The notes beneath the pieces were generated by a model. That model was not told the origin of the DNA. It saw only the letters and a list, made by a program, of their open reading frames with translations, and made no database searches. From contig NZ_QSRL01000011.1 of the NCBI RefSeq assembly GCF_003437035.1, forward strand, positions 13,061 through 77,060: a stretch of DNA of 64,000 nt, read 5' to 3'. Position 1 is the stretch's first letter, and every line of letters starts with the position of its first letter. Positions 38,405 through 47,805 of this stretch are shown one piece after another. This DNA is from Collinsella sp. TF08-11AT. GTDB lineage: Bacteria; Actinomycetota; Coriobacteriia; Coriobacteriales; Coriobacteriaceae. Made by a program: the position numbers and the translations under genes.

Positions 38405-39760
38405 ATGAGCTACACGCAGAAAGTTCTCGACGAGCTCAAGGCCCGCTATCCCGAGCAGCCTGAGTTCATCCAGGCCGCGACCGAGATCCTCGGCACCATC
38501 CAGCCGGCGCTCGACGCCCATCCCGAGTACGAGGAGGCCGCCCTGCTTGAGCGCCTCGTCGAGCCCGAGCGCATCGTCATGTTCCGTGTTCCCTGGGTCG
38601 ACGACCAGGGCAAGGTCCAGGTCAACCGCGGCTATCGTGTCGAGTTCAACTCTGCCATTGGACCCTACAAGGGCGGCCTGCGCTTTAACCCGACGGTCAC
38701 CCTGGGTATGCTCAAGTTCCTGGGCCTGGAGCAGATCCTCAAGAACAGCCTGACCACCCTTCCCATGGGCGGCGGCAAGGGCGGCTCCGACTTTGACCCC
38801 AAGGGCAAGTCCAACAACGAGATCATGCACTTCTGCCAGTCCTTCATGACCGAGCTCTATCGTCACATCGGCCCCAACACCGACGTTCCCGCCGGCGACC
38901 TGGGCGTTGGCGGCCGCGAGGTTGCCTACCTGTTCGGTCAGTATAAGCGCCTGACCAACGAGTGGACTGGCGTCCTCACCGGCAAGGGCCTCTCCTTTGG
39001 CGGCTCGCTCGCCCGTACCGAGGCCACCGGCTACGGTCTGGTCTACTTTGTGGACGAGTACCTCAAGAGCCGCGGCGACTCCTTCGAGGGCAAGAACGTC
39101 GTCGTTCACGGCTCCGGCAACGTCGCCATCTACGCCGTCCAGAAGGTCTCCCAGCTCGGCGGCAAGGTGCTCGCCTGCTCCGATACTCACGGCTGGGTCG
39201 AGGATCCCGACGGCATCGACTACACCGTGCTCGAGCATGTCTACAACAAGAAGCGCTCCGGCCACGACAAGGGCGTCACGCTCGCTATGTACGTCGACGA
39301 GAAGCCTAATGCCACGTGGCACGAGGGCGACGGCCGCGGCGTGTGGCAGCTTCCCTGCGACATCGCGCTGCCCTGCGCTCGCGAGAACACGCTGCTGCTC
39401 GAGGATGCCCAGGCACTCGTCGCCAACGGCTGCAAGGTGGTCGGCGAGGGCGCGAACATGCCCACGACCATCGAGGCCACGACCCACTTCCAGGAGAACG
39501 GTGTCGCCTTTATGCCCGGCAAGGCTGCCAACGCCGGCGGCGTGCTCGTGTCCGGCCTGGAGATGAGCCAGAACGCCGAGCACCTGTCCTGGACCTTCGA
39601 GGAGGTCGACGGCAAGCTCGAGCAGCTCATGCGCGGCATGTTCCACAACGTGGACGACACCGCCAAGGAGTACGGCGAGGAGGGCAACTTCGTCATGGGC
39701 GCCAACATCGCCGGCTTCCTGAAGGTTGCCGACGCCATGCTCGCCCAGGGCGTCTGCTAA
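38405..39760 (+). CDS. gdhA: NADP-type glutamate dehydrogenase
   Basis: Makes glutamate from 2-oxoglutarate and ammonium. The 451 residues match hexameric GdhA. VNRGYRVEFNSAIGPYKGGLRF near residue 80 is substrate binding, LPMGGGKGGSDFDPKGKS near 120 holds the catalytic Lys region, NTDVPAGDLGVGGREV near 160, and VVVHGSGNVAIYAVQKV near 234 is the dinucleotide fold. The start ATG 38405 follows TTGGAGG. It is monocistronic with a strong terminator. Codon use is highly biased, suggesting strong expression. Coenzyme preference (NADP) is from family resemblance only. Confidence 0.96.
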   Translation: MSYTQKVLDELKARYPEQPEFIQAATEILGTIQPALDAHPEYEEAALLERLVEPERIVMFRVPWVDDQGKVQVNRGYRVEFNSAIGPYKGGLRFNPTVTLGMLKFLGLEQILKNSLTTLPMGGGKGGSDFDPKGKSNNEIMHFCQSFMTELYRHIGPNTDVPAGDLGVGGREVAYLFGQYKRLTNEWTGVLTGKGLSFGGSLARTEATGYGLVYFVDEYLKSRGDSFEGKNVVVHGSGNVAIYAVQKVSQLGGKVLACSDTHGWVEDPDGIDYTVLEHVYNKKRSGHDKGVTLAMYVDEKPNATWHEGDGRGVWQLPCDIALPCARENTLLLEDAQALVANGCKVVGEGANMPTTIEATTHFQENGVAFMPGKAANAGGVLVSGLEMSQNAEHLSWTFEEVDGKLEQLMRGMFHNVDDTAKEYGEEGNFVMGANIAGFLKVADAMLAQGVC

Positions 39761-39786
39761 ATTTTCGCTCGACATAGCATCGCAGA

Positions 39787-39820
39787 AGGCTCCCAGTCAT
39801 CTTGGCTGGGAGCCTTTTTT
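39787..39820 (+). terminator. Intrinsic terminator of gdhA
   Basis: AGGCTCCCAG (39787-39796) pairs with CTGGGAGCCT (39806-39815), followed by TTTTT. Confidence 0.9.
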
Positions 39821-39915
39821 GATCCGCATGCGACGGAGGAAAACGGTTCATTTTGTCCCGACATGAGCTGTGCCCCCTCGTTTGGTACACTTAAAGGTAC
39901 TGGACAAGTGAAGAG

Positions 39916-40830
39916 ATGGGGGAGAACGTGCTCAAGTTCGGTACCTACGTCCGTGTTGGAAACGCGGCCGAAGCCTATGAGCTCCTGCAGAAGAACCGCA
40001 ACAACAAGATTGTGGGCGGCGGCATCTGGATGCGTCTGGGTTCGCGTCGTGTGGCGACGGCGATTGACCTTTCGGCCTGCGGACTCGATCAGATCGAGGA
40101 GACCGAGACCGAGTTTCGCATCGGTGCCATGTGCACCCTGCGCCAGCTCGAGCGCCATGCCGGGCTCAACGCGCTTGTCAACAATGTCTTCGAGTTCGCC
40201 GTTCACGATATCGTGGGCGTGCAACTGCGCAATACCGCCACGGTGGGCGGCAGCATCTACGGCCGCTTTGGCTTCTCGGACGTTCTCTCGGCGTTCCTCG
40301 CGCTCGATTCCTATGTTGAGCTGACGGGTGCCGGCCGCGTGTCGCTCGCGGAGTTCGTGCGGATGGGCTACGTGCGCGACGTTATCGAGCATGTCGTAGT
40401 CGTCAAGCACGATTACCGTGCGAGCTACGAGGCCGTGCGCAAGGCCGCGACCGATTTCCCCTCGCTGAACGTCACCGCCGCATGGTGGGACGGCTCCTGG
40501 CACGTCACCGTGGGCGCCCGCCCGTTGCGCGCGACCCTGCTGCAGGGCGAGGCATGTGGCCTTTCCAGCGAGCAGCCTTCCGAGGACGAGCTTCGCGCCC
40601 TTGCTGCATCCGTGCGTGCCCTGAGCTACGGAACCAACCTGTGGGGCTCGGCCGACTACCGCCGTCGCATCTCGGCCCCGCTCGCCGTCCAGGCCGTGCG
40701 CCGCGCCGCCGGCATCGAGCTTTCGGCCGCGCTTGCGCACGAGCTCGAGGGCGTGCAGATTCCCAAGTTCGCCACGGACGAGTATTCCTGCCGCCGCGTG
40801 CCCGGCGTCGATTCTAGCGAGGTGCGCTAA
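39916..40830 (+). CDS. Molybdenum hydroxylase FAD-binding subunit (YgfM/XdhB-like)
   Basis: Carries FAD and passes electrons from the iron-sulfur centres of the partner to NAD or another acceptor. The 304 residues are of the CO dehydrogenase flavoprotein type: NKIVGGGIWMRLGS near residue 30 and TATVGGSIYGRFGFSDVLSAFLAL near 112 bind FAD, and a C-terminal domain begins near 185. The start is ATG 39916; GTG 39928 is an alternative that has GGGGGAG just upstream. The stop overlaps the next start (TAATG), so the two subunits are made together. E. coli YgfM pairs with XdhD in the same way. Confidence 0.87.
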   Translation: MGENVLKFGTYVRVGNAAEAYELLQKNRNNKIVGGGIWMRLGSRRVATAIDLSACGLDQIEETETEFRIGAMCTLRQLERHAGLNALVNNVFEFAVHDIVGVQLRNTATVGGSIYGRFGFSDVLSAFLALDSYVELTGAGRVSLAEFVRMGYVRDVIEHVVVVKHDYRASYEAVRKAATDFPSLNVTAAWWDGSWHVTVGARPLRATLLQGEACGLSSEQPSEDELRALAASVRALSYGTNLWGSADYRRRISAPLAVQAVRRAAGIELSAALAHELEGVQIPKFATDEYSCRRVPGVDSSEVR

Positions 40831-43661
40831 TGGCTGCCAAACTCATCGATCTTTCCTTTACGCTCAACGGCCGCAAGGTCAAGGTTCAGATTGCCCCCGA
40901 CACCATGCTCTTTTCGCTTTTGCGTGAGCAGGGTTGCGCGTCGGTGCGCTGTGCTTGCGAAACCACCAACTGCGGTCTGTGTACGGTGTGGCTCGACGGC
41001 GACCCGGTGCTGAGCTGCTCGGTTCCCGCCGCCCGTGTTGAGGGCCACACCATCACCACGCTTGAGGGCCTCAAGGCCGAGTCCGAGGCGCTTGCCCGCG
41101 CGATGGCTGCCGAAGGCGCCGAGCAGTGCGGTTTTTGCGCCCCCGGCCTTATCATGAACGTGCTGGCGCTTGCCCGCGCCGCCAAGGAGGACCCGAGCCT
41201 TGTCGCCACGCGCGAGGAGCTGTCGCGCCAGCTCGCCGGCAATCTTTGCCGCTGCAGCGGCTACGAGAGCCAGCTGCGCGCCATCGTGCGCTTTCTCAAC
41301 GAGTCCGGCGTGCAGGTGGGCTTTGAGATGCCCGAGCTGCCGGTCAACGACACCAGCTGCGACGGCGTCTCCTACAAGCAGATCACCCACAAGCAGCCCA
41401 AGAAGGACTCGAAGGCCCTGCTCGAGGGCCGTCCGGTCTACACGGGCGACCTGGTGCCCGCCGGCGCCCTGATCGTCAAGCTCAAGCGCAGCCCGTATGC
41501 CCGCGCCAAGATCCGCTCCATCGACACGTCGCGCGCCCTGAAGGTGCCCGGCGTGGTTGGCGTCTACACCTACGAGGACGTGCCCAAGCGCCGCTTTACC
41601 ATCGCCGGCCAGAGCTATCCGCAGCCGAGTCCCTACGACCGCCTGATTCTCGAGAACCTCGTCCGTTACCAAAACGAGGAGGTGGCGATCGTCGCCGCCG
41701 AGACCGAGGAGGCCGCCGACAAGGCACTTAAGCTCATCAAGGTCGACTACGAGGTGCTCGAGCCGCTGCTCGACTTTACCCAGGCGCTCGATAACGACAT
41801 CGTGGTCCACCCCGAGGGCGACGTGACCTTTATGTTCCCGCAGGGCGGCGACGTCCCACGCAACCTGGTGTGCAGCGGCACGAGCGACTTTGGCGATCTT
41901 GACGAGGCCTTCGCCCAGAGCGACATCGTCTTTGAGCGCACCTATACCAGCCAGGCCACGCAGACCGCGCCCATGGAGACCTTCCGCGCCTTCGCGACGA
42001 CCGACGCGTTCGGCCGCATCTCGGTGACCACCTCTACGCAGGTGCCCTTCCACGTGCGCCGCATGGTCGCGCAGTCGCTCGACATTCCGCAGTCGCAGGT
42101 GCAGGTCATTAAGCCGCGCATCGGCGGCGGCTTTGGCTCCAAGCAGACGGGCTGCTGCGAGATTTTCGTTGCGTTCGTGACCCAGCAGACCGGCCGTTCG
42201 AGCTACTGCTGCTACACCCGCGAGGAGACCATCACCGCGGGCAACTCGCGCCACCAGATGCAGATGACTGTTAAGCTGGGTGCCATGAACGACGGCACCA
42301 TCACGGCCATCGATCTGCATACGCTGTCCAACGCCGGTGCGTACGGCGAGCACGCTACCACGACGATCGGCCTGTCGGGCCACAAGAGCCTACCCATCTA
42401 CAACCACGTGAAGGCGAGCCGCTTTAGCTGGGACGCCGTCTACACCAATACCAACCGCGGCGGCGCGTATCGCGGCTACGGTGCCACCCAGGGCCAGTTT
42501 GCCGTGGAGAGCGCCGTCAACGAGCTCGCCGACATGCTGCACATGGACCCCGCCGACCTGCGCCTTAAGAACATCGTGCGCGAGGGCGAGATCATGCCGC
42601 AGTACTACAACGAGAAGCTCAACGCCTGCGCGCTCGACCGCTGCCTGCTGCGCGCGATGGACATGATCGGTTGGCGCGACAAGCCGCTGGCCGTCGACCT
42701 GGGCGACCGTGTGCGTGCTCTGGGCTGTGCGCTCACCATGCAGGGCTCTGGCATTTCCAACGTGGATATCGCCGGTATCGACATGCGCCTGGAAGAGGAC
42801 GGCTTCATTACCATCGGCACCGGCGCCACCGATAACGGCATGGGTGTCGACACCATCCTGGCGCAGATTGCCGCCGAGGAGCTGGGCGTGGAGAGCTCGC
42901 TTATCGTGGTGCGCGGTGTGGACACCGACGTGTCGCCGTTCGACGCCGGCTCGTACGCGAGCTCGGGCACGTACGTGACGGGCCTTGCCGCCAAGAACGC
43001 CGCGACCGAGCTGCGCGAGAAGATTTGCGTCAAGGCCGCCCAGATGTGGGACGTGGACGCCGCCGACGTGGTCTTTGATGGCCAGTACGTGCGTCTGTCC
43101 GACGAGCGTGCCGCTCGTGAGCGCGGCCGCTACCTCACGCTGCGCGACTTTGCCAACCTGTGCGTCAAGAACATCGCGGGCGGCGACGCGCTCACCTCGC
43201 ACGCCTCTGCCTGCCTGCCCGTTTCGCCCCCGCCGTTTATGGCCGGCATTGCCGAGGTCGAGGTCGACAAGGCCACCGGCAAGGTGACCGTGGTGGACTA
43301 CGCGGCGGCTGTGGATTGCGGCACCGTGATCAACGAGGCACTCGCGCGCGTCCAGGCCGAGGGCGGCATTGCCCAGGGTATCGGCCACGCGCTCTACGAG
43401 ATTGTTGAGCACGACGATCGCGGCCGCCTGCGCACCGGCAACTTTATGAGCTACAAGCTGCCCACGCGCCTGGACATCGGCAGCATTCGCGTGGCCTTTG
43501 AGCCGAGCTACGAGCCGACGGGTCCGTTTGGCGCCAAGTCGATCGGCGAGGTCGTCATCAACACGCCGCTCGCCGCCGTGGCTTCGGCCGTCGCACACGC
43601 CACCGGCCATCAGGTTCGCTCGCTGCCGATCACGCCCGAGAAGGCCCTGCTGGGGGAGTAG
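40830..43661 (+). CDS. Molybdenum hydroxylase, fused 2Fe-2S and molybdopterin subunit (XdhD-like)
   Basis: A xanthine dehydrogenase-family hydroxylase in which the small iron-sulfur subunit is fused to the large one; 943 residues, like E. coli XdhD/YgfN. Residues 1-160 hold the plant-type 2Fe-2S ligands in CASVRCACETTNCGLC and the second cluster in QCGFCAPG...LCRCSGYESQ. The hammerhead starts near 180 (PVYTGDL). Cofactor motifs are KPRIGGGFGSKQ near 427, GGAYRGYGATQGQFAVE near 545, SSGTYVTGLAAKNA near 710 and GAKSIGEVVINT near 892 with the catalytic Glu. XdhD relatives are proposed selenium-dependent (labile Se ligand, not Sec). The selenium and molybdenum genes upstream fit this. Purines are the likely but unproven substrate. 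Confidence 0.88.
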   Translation: MAAKLIDLSFTLNGRKVKVQIAPDTMLFSLLREQGCASVRCACETTNCGLCTVWLDGDPVLSCSVPAARVEGHTITTLEGLKAESEALARAMAAEGAEQCGFCAPGLIMNVLALARAAKEDPSLVATREELSRQLAGNLCRCSGYESQLRAIVRFLNESGVQVGFEMPELPVNDTSCDGVSYKQITHKQPKKDSKALLEGRPVYTGDLVPAGALIVKLKRSPYARAKIRSIDTSRALKVPGVVGVYTYEDVPKRRFTIAGQSYPQPSPYDRLILENLVRYQNEEVAIVAAETEEAADKALKLIKVDYEVLEPLLDFTQALDNDIVVHPEGDVTFMFPQGGDVPRNLVCSGTSDFGDLDEAFAQSDIVFERTYTSQATQTAPMETFRAFATTDAFGRISVTTSTQVPFHVRRMVAQSLDIPQSQVQVIKPRIGGGFGSKQTGCCEIFVAFVTQQTGRSSYCCYTREETITAGNSRHQMQMTVKLGAMNDGTITAIDLHTLSNAGAYGEHATTTIGLSGHKSLPIYNHVKASRFSWDAVYTNTNRGGAYRGYGATQGQFAVESAVNELADMLHMDPADLRLKNIVREGEIMPQYYNEKLNACALDRCLLRAMDMIGWRDKPLAVDLGDRVRALGCALTMQGSGISNVDIAGIDMRLEEDGFITIGTGATDNGMGVDTILAQIAAEELGVESSLIVVRGVDTDVSPFDAGSYASSGTYVTGLAAKNAATELREKICVKAAQMWDVDAADVVFDGQYVRLSDERAARERGRYLTLRDFANLCVKNIAGGDALTSHASACLPVSPPPFMAGIAEVEVDKATGKVTVVDYAAAVDCGTVINEALARVQAEGGIAQGIGHALYEIVEHDDRGRLRTGNFMSYKLPTRLDIGSIRVAFEPSYEPTGPFGAKSIGEVVINTPLAAVASAVAHATGHQVRSLPITPEKALLGE

Positions 43662-43685
43662 CGGGTCGGCGAACAAGTCGTAATT

Positions 43686-43715
43686 GGCGGGGCGGGGCAA
43701 CTCGACCCGCCTTTT
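43686..43715 (+). terminator. Terminator after the hydroxylase operon
   Basis: GGCGGG (43686-43691) pairs with CCCGCC (43706-43711), then TTTT. Confidence 0.6.
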
Positions 43716-43801
43716 GCACTCGTGGTGAGGTCGTGAGCCTGTAAAACGTGTGCGTGCGCTTGTCGCTCGTATCTGCTATCATTCCTAGTCTGTGCGCTCA
43801 T

Positions 43802-43885
43802 GCGGGCGTGGCGGAATTGGTAGACGCGCCAGATTTAGGTTCTGGTGGGATTCCCGTGAAGGTTCGAGTCCTTTCGCCCGCACCA
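43802..43885 (+). tRNA. tRNA-Leu (anticodon TAG)
   Basis: An 84-base class II tRNA: acceptor GCGGGCG/CGCCCGC, anticodon loop TTTAGGT (TAG at 43836-43838), a long variable arm TGGGATTCCCGTG, T arm AAGGT TCGAGT CCTTT and encoded ACCA. Confidence 0.97.
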
Positions 43886-43973
43886 ACGCATCTGCGTCGG
43901 CCCTGGCCGTCGCGACTCTTTGTTGCATAAAGGTACCAGCACCTCAGATAAGCTGGGCAGTATGAGGAGGAAC

Positions 43974-45275
43974 GTGTTGAACATCACCGCTTCTGACGTC
44001 AAGGACGCCAAGCTCACCGCTACGGTCACCATCCCGGCCGCCGACGTCGACGCCGCGATCAAGAAGGCTTACAAGGACACCGCCAAGAAGTACCGCTTCC
44101 CGGGCTTCCGCGCCGGTAAGGCTCCCCGTCCGGTTATCGACTCTGCTCTTGGCGCCGAGGCTACCCTCGCTCAGGCCACCAACGACCTGATCGCCGCCAA
44201 CGAGCCCGCCGTCCTCAACGAGCTGGACATCGTCCCCACCAAGAACGGTGACTACAAGGACCTCGACCTCGCTAAGGATCACGAGGACTACACCTACACC
44301 GTCGAGTTCTCCCTGCGTCCCGCCGCTGAGCTCTCCTCCTTCGACGCTGTCGAGATCGAGATGCCCCCTGCGGAGGTCACCGAGTCCGAGATCAACAACC
44401 AGGTCGAGATGCTCCTCAACTACCGTGCCGCCTTCGAGGACGTTGAGGGTCGCGCCGTCGAGGCCGAGGACTACGTCACCGTCGACCTCAAGGCCGTCGA
44501 GAACGCCGACAACTTTGCCGCCGAGGGCCGTATGCTCATCGCCGGTAGCGACAGCAACCCCGCCGAGTTCAACGAGGCTCTGATCGGCGCCAACGTTGAC
44601 GACGTCAAGTCCGTCACCTGGACCGACGAGGCCGAGGAGGGCGAGGAGGCCGAGACCCACACCGTCGAGGTCACCGTCAAGGGCATCAAGGTCCGCAACA
44701 CCCCCGAGCTCACCGACGAGCTCGTCAAGTCTGACTTTGGCTTCGACAGCATCGACGCTATGCGCGACGCCATCAAGATCGAGATCGAGCAGGACAAGGC
44801 TTCCCGCCTTCCGGCCGAGAAGGAGAACCGTTGCGTCTCCGCTCTCGCCGAGCGCCTGCAGCTCGACGAGATGGACGCCGACTACGAGCAGTCCGTCTTT
44901 GAGGAGCTTGGCCAGAACTTCCTGTCCAACCTCGCTGCCCGCGGCATGACGCTGGACACCTGGCTGCCCGCTTCCGGCCTGACCATGGAGCAGTTCATCG
45001 GCGACCTGCACAAGCAGGCCAACGACGTTGCCCGTGAGTCCCTGGCGCTCGACGCCCTCGCCCGTGAGCTCAAGATTGAGGTCACCGAGGACGACATCAA
45101 CGCCGAGTTCGAGAAGGCTGGCGTCAAGGACGTCGAGGCTTCCAAGGCCGAGTTCATCGCCGATGGCCGCATGCCTGCCGTCCGCGAGTCCATCCGTCGC
45201 TCCAAGGCCGTCGATCACCTGGTCGAGAACGCCAAGGTGACTGAGGTCGACGAGACCGCCAAGGACGCCGAGTAA
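43974..45275 (+). CDS. tig: Trigger factor
   Basis: A ribosome-bound chaperone that shields nascent chains. About 433 residues: the N-terminal ribosome-binding domain with the signature FPGFRAGKAPRPVIDSALG near residue 42, an FKBP-like domain about 150-240 (AEDYVTVDLKAVEN), and a helical C-terminal domain. The start is GTG 43974 or TTG 43977 after AGGAGG; TTG has the better spacing. clpP and clpX follow on the same strand, the common tig-clpP-clpX order, but a terminator hairpin lies between tig and clpP. Codons are strongly C-biased. Confidence 0.94.
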   Translation: MLNITASDVKDAKLTATVTIPAADVDAAIKKAYKDTAKKYRFPGFRAGKAPRPVIDSALGAEATLAQATNDLIAANEPAVLNELDIVPTKNGDYKDLDLAKDHEDYTYTVEFSLRPAAELSSFDAVEIEMPPAEVTESEINNQVEMLLNYRAAFEDVEGRAVEAEDYVTVDLKAVENADNFAAEGRMLIAGSDSNPAEFNEALIGANVDDVKSVTWTDEAEEGEEAETHTVEVTVKGIKVRNTPELTDELVKSDFGFDSIDAMRDAIKIEIEQDKASRLPAEKENRCVSALAERLQLDEMDADYEQSVFEELGQNFLSNLAARGMTLDTWLPASGLTMEQFIGDLHKQANDVARESLALDALARELKIEVTEDDINAEFEKAGVKDVEASKAEFIADGRMPAVRESIRRSKAVDHLVENAKVTEVDETAKDAE

Positions 45276-45351
45276 TTCTCGCCACCTTGCACGCGAGCGC
45301 ATGTATGTGCCCGTGATGGGGTAAAGTTCTACACCGGTTATCCGGTTGCTT

Positions 45352-45397
45352 CGTACGGTGCCAGCCAATGCATAGCATGCGGGCACCGTACGTTTAT
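45352..45397 (+). terminator. Terminator between tig and clpP
   Basis: CGTACGGTGCC (45352-45362) pairs perfectly with GGCACCGTACG (45382-45392), then TTTATC. Partial read-through into clpP is possible. Confidence 0.65.
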
Positions 45398-45436
45398 CTA
45401 GAACCAATTTGGTCCGCAAGAGAAATGGAGATGCGT

Positions 45437-46057
45437 ATGATCGCTAAGTTCGATTCCGCCCTCGTGCCATACGTTATCGAGCAGACGCCGCGCGGCGAGC
45501 GCAGCTACGATATCTATTCGCGCCTGCTCAACGACCGCATCATCTTCTTGGGCGAGGAGATCAACTCCGTCAGCGCCAACCTGGTCGTTGCCCAGCTGCT
45601 GCATCTTGAGAGCCAGGATGCCGAGAAGGATATCTCGCTCTACATCAATTCGCCCGGTGGCGAGGTTTACTCTGGCCTGGCGATTCTTGACACCATGAAC
45701 TTCATCAAGCCGCAGGTCTCCACCATCTGCGTCGGTATGGCCGCGTCTATGGCTGCCGTGCTGCTTTCGGCCGGCGCCAAGGGCAAGCGCTTCTGCCTGC
45801 CGCACTCCAAGGTCATGATTCACCAGCCCAGCGGCGGTGCCCAGGGTCAGCAGACCGAGATCGAGATTGTGGCTGAGGAGATCAAGAAGACCCGCCGCGA
45901 GCTCAACCAGATCCTGTCCGATGCCTCGGGCCAGCCGATCGAGAAGGTCCAGGCCGACACCGAGCGCGACAACTACCTGACCGCTGCCGAGGCCCTCGAC
46001 TACGGCCTGATCGACCGTATCGTCACCTCGCGCGATCTTGCCGCGAAGGACGCCTAG
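45437..46057 (+). CDS. clpP: ATP-dependent Clp protease proteolytic subunit
   Basis: The serine protease chamber that degrades proteins unfolded by ClpX. The 206 residues begin [31 protein letters not shown], the usual mature N-terminus. The catalytic Ser is in [15 protein letters not shown] near residue 103, the His in [13 protein letters not shown] near 128 and the Asp near 177. The start ATG 45437 follows GGAG. clpX begins one base after the stop, so the two are cotranscribed. Confidence 0.97.
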   Translation: MIAKFDSALVPYVIEQTPRGERSYDIYSRLLNDRIIFLGEEINSVSANLVVAQLLHLESQDAEKDISLYINSPGGEVYSGLAILDTMNFIKPQVSTICVGMAASMAAVLLSAGAKGKRFCLPHSKVMIHQPSGGAQGQQTEIEIVAEEIKKTRRELNQILSDASGQPIEKVQADTERDNYLTAAEALDYGLIDRIVTSRDLAAKDA

Positions 46058-46058
46058 G

Positions 46059-47465
46059 ATGGCAGGAAACATGCAGGACAACTTTGACGAGAATGGCAAC
46101 CCCATCCGCTGCTCCTTCTGCGGAAAAGAGCAGGGGCAGGTTCGCCGCCTTGTAAAGGGTCCGACCAACATCTTTATCTGCGACGAGTGCGTTGCCGCCT
46201 GCTCCGAGATCCTGGAGGAGTCGCTGGCTTCGGACTTTATGGACGCTGCCCGCAACGGCAAGCTGCCGGGCTTCCTCAACGACCACGGCCAGGCTGCATC
46301 CCAGCCCGCCGCGGACCCCGAGACCGAGGGTTTTGAGCTCGAGGACGATCGCCAGGTCATCACGCACGTGCCGACGCCGCACGAGATCTATGACGAGCTT
46401 TCGGCCTATGTTATGGGTCAGGAGGACGCCAAGCGCGCCATGTCGGTGGCCGTGTACAACCACTATCGCCGCGTGATTGAGGGCGGCGCTGCGGTGTCTG
46501 CCTTTGATGACGACATGGGCTCGCAGTTCGATGACGATATGGACGAGGTAGAGCTCGCCAAGTCCAACATCCTGCTGCTCGGTCCCACCGGTACCGGTAA
46601 GACCCTGCTGGCCCAGACGCTCGCGCGCATTCTTGAGGTGCCGTTTGCTATCGCCGATGCCACCGCGCTCACCGAGGCCGGCTATGTGGGCGAGGACGTG
46701 GAGAACATCCTACTCAAGCTCATTAATGCTGCCGATGGCGACATTGAGCGCGCACAGGTTGGCATCATCTACGTTGACGAGATCGACAAGATTGCCCGCA
46801 AGGCTGAGAACCTCTCCATTACCCGCGATGTCTCGGGCGAGGGTGTTCAGCAGGCGCTGCTTAAGATTCTTGAGGGCACGGTGGCAAGCGTTCCGCCCAC
46901 CGGCGGCCGCAAGCATCCCCAGCAGGAACTGCTCCAGATCGACACGACCAACATCCTGTTCATCTGCGGCGGTGCCTTTGTGGGCCTGGACAAGATCATC
47001 GCCGACCGCGTGGGCAACAAGGGCGTGGGCTTCAACTCCGAGATCGCCGGCCCCACCTCGGTCGACGAGAACGACCTGCTGCGTCAGGTGCTCCCGCAGG
47101 ACCTCAACGCCTTTGGCATGATCCCAGAGTTCGTGGGCCGTACGCCCGTCGTGACCCAGACGCAGGCGCTCGACGAGGACGACCTGGTGTCGATCCTGAC
47201 CGAGCCCAAGAACGCCGTGGTGCGCCAGTACCGTAAGATGTTCCAGCTCGAGGACGTTGAGCTTGAGTTTGAGGACGCGGCCCTGCACGAGATCGCCCGC
47301 ATGGCGCTCGCCCGCAAGACCGGCGCCCGTGGCCTGCGCTCCATTTGCGAGGACGTGCTGCAGCAGACGATGTTCGATCTGCCCAGCGAGGAGGGTGTAG
47401 TCAAGGTCATCGTGACCGAAGCCTCCGTAAAGGGCGAAGAGCAGCCCCAGCGCATCTATGGGTAA
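46059..47465 (+). CDS. clpX: ATP-dependent Clp protease ATP-binding subunit ClpX
   Basis: An AAA+ unfoldase that feeds substrates to ClpP. The 468 residues start with a zinc-binding domain ([16 protein letters not shown]...[10 protein letters not shown], residues 16-50). Walker A GPTGTGKT is near 172, Walker [12 protein letters not shown] near 237, the sensor/arginine-finger regions follow, and the IGF-type ClpP-binding loop region lies near 310. An acidic insert ([17 protein letters not shown]) precedes Walker A, longer than in E. coli. The start ATG 46059 follows AAGGA; ATG 46071 is an alternative. Confidence 0.96.
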   Translation: MAGNMQDNFDENGNPIRCSFCGKEQGQVRRLVKGPTNIFICDECVAACSEILEESLASDFMDAARNGKLPGFLNDHGQAASQPAADPETEGFELEDDRQVITHVPTPHEIYDELSAYVMGQEDAKRAMSVAVYNHYRRVIEGGAAVSAFDDDMGSQFDDDMDEVELAKSNILLLGPTGTGKTLLAQTLARILEVPFAIADATALTEAGYVGEDVENILLKLINAADGDIERAQVGIIYVDEIDKIARKAENLSITRDVSGEGVQQALLKILEGTVASVPPTGGRKHPQQELLQIDTTNILFICGGAFVGLDKIIADRVGNKGVGFNSEIAGPTSVDENDLLRQVLPQDLNAFGMIPEFVGRTPVVTQTQALDEDDLVSILTEPKNAVVRQYRKMFQLEDVELEFEDAALHEIARMALARKTGARGLRSICEDVLQQTMFDLPSEEGVVKVIVTEASVKGEEQPQRIYG

Positions 47466-47478
47466 ATAGCGCCCGTTT

Positions 47479-47506
47479 AGGTCCCGCGGCAACCACTGCG
47501 GGACCT
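47479..47506 (+). terminator. Hairpin after clpX
   Basis: AGGTCCCGC (47479-47487) pairs with GCGGGACCT (47498-47506), 14 bases after the clpX stop; weak T run. Confidence 0.6.
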
Positions 47507-47513
47507 GCCATTT

Positions 47514-47594
47514 AGGGACAGGTTTATTTTGGTCGGTTTTATATGGGCAAACGTTATTCTGCCTGATAAAACCTGCCAAAATAAACCTGTCCCT
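47514..47594. repeat. Inverted-repeat element, AAAAGGGACAGGTTT family, copy I
   Basis: The arm 47514-47541 pairs with 47566-47594, with 27 of 29 matches when the right arm is complemented. The arms match those of the copy at 34244, while the loop (GGGCAAACG...) does not. It lies just after the clpX terminator. Confidence 0.75.
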
Positions 47595-47669
47595 TTTTGG
47601 TAGGTATGCCTGTGCTATTCTGTGAGATTGTTTAGCTAGTACCTTCAGACTGAAGTAATCGATACCTAA

Positions 47670-47785
47670 GGGGAGGAATGTAGGCCCGATTTTCGTAGAT
47701 TCCGCACGAGCCGAAGACCACTTAATGTGGTCTTCGAGCGAGCCCAGGACCTGACCGAGCGAAAATCGGGCCTACATTCCTCCCC
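47670..47785. repeat. Inverted-repeat element, GATTCCG-core family, copy B
   Basis: A 26-bp perfect arm (47670-47695 with 47760-47785) encloses a 64-base core with TAGATTCCGCACGAGCC, GACCACTTAATGTGGTC and CAGGACCTGACCGAG, nearly the core of the copy at 1068-1196. The arms are unrelated to that copy. It ends 20 bases before valS, so it is in the valS leader. Confidence 0.85.
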
Positions 47786-47805
47786 GGCGGGACAGGGAGA
47801 GATAT

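Noticed and set aside
47595..47805. T-box leader of valS (also sought at 57850-58077 for thrS)
   Set aside because: No T-box sequence or specifier hairpin was seen; the space is occupied by an inverted-repeat element or a simple promoter.
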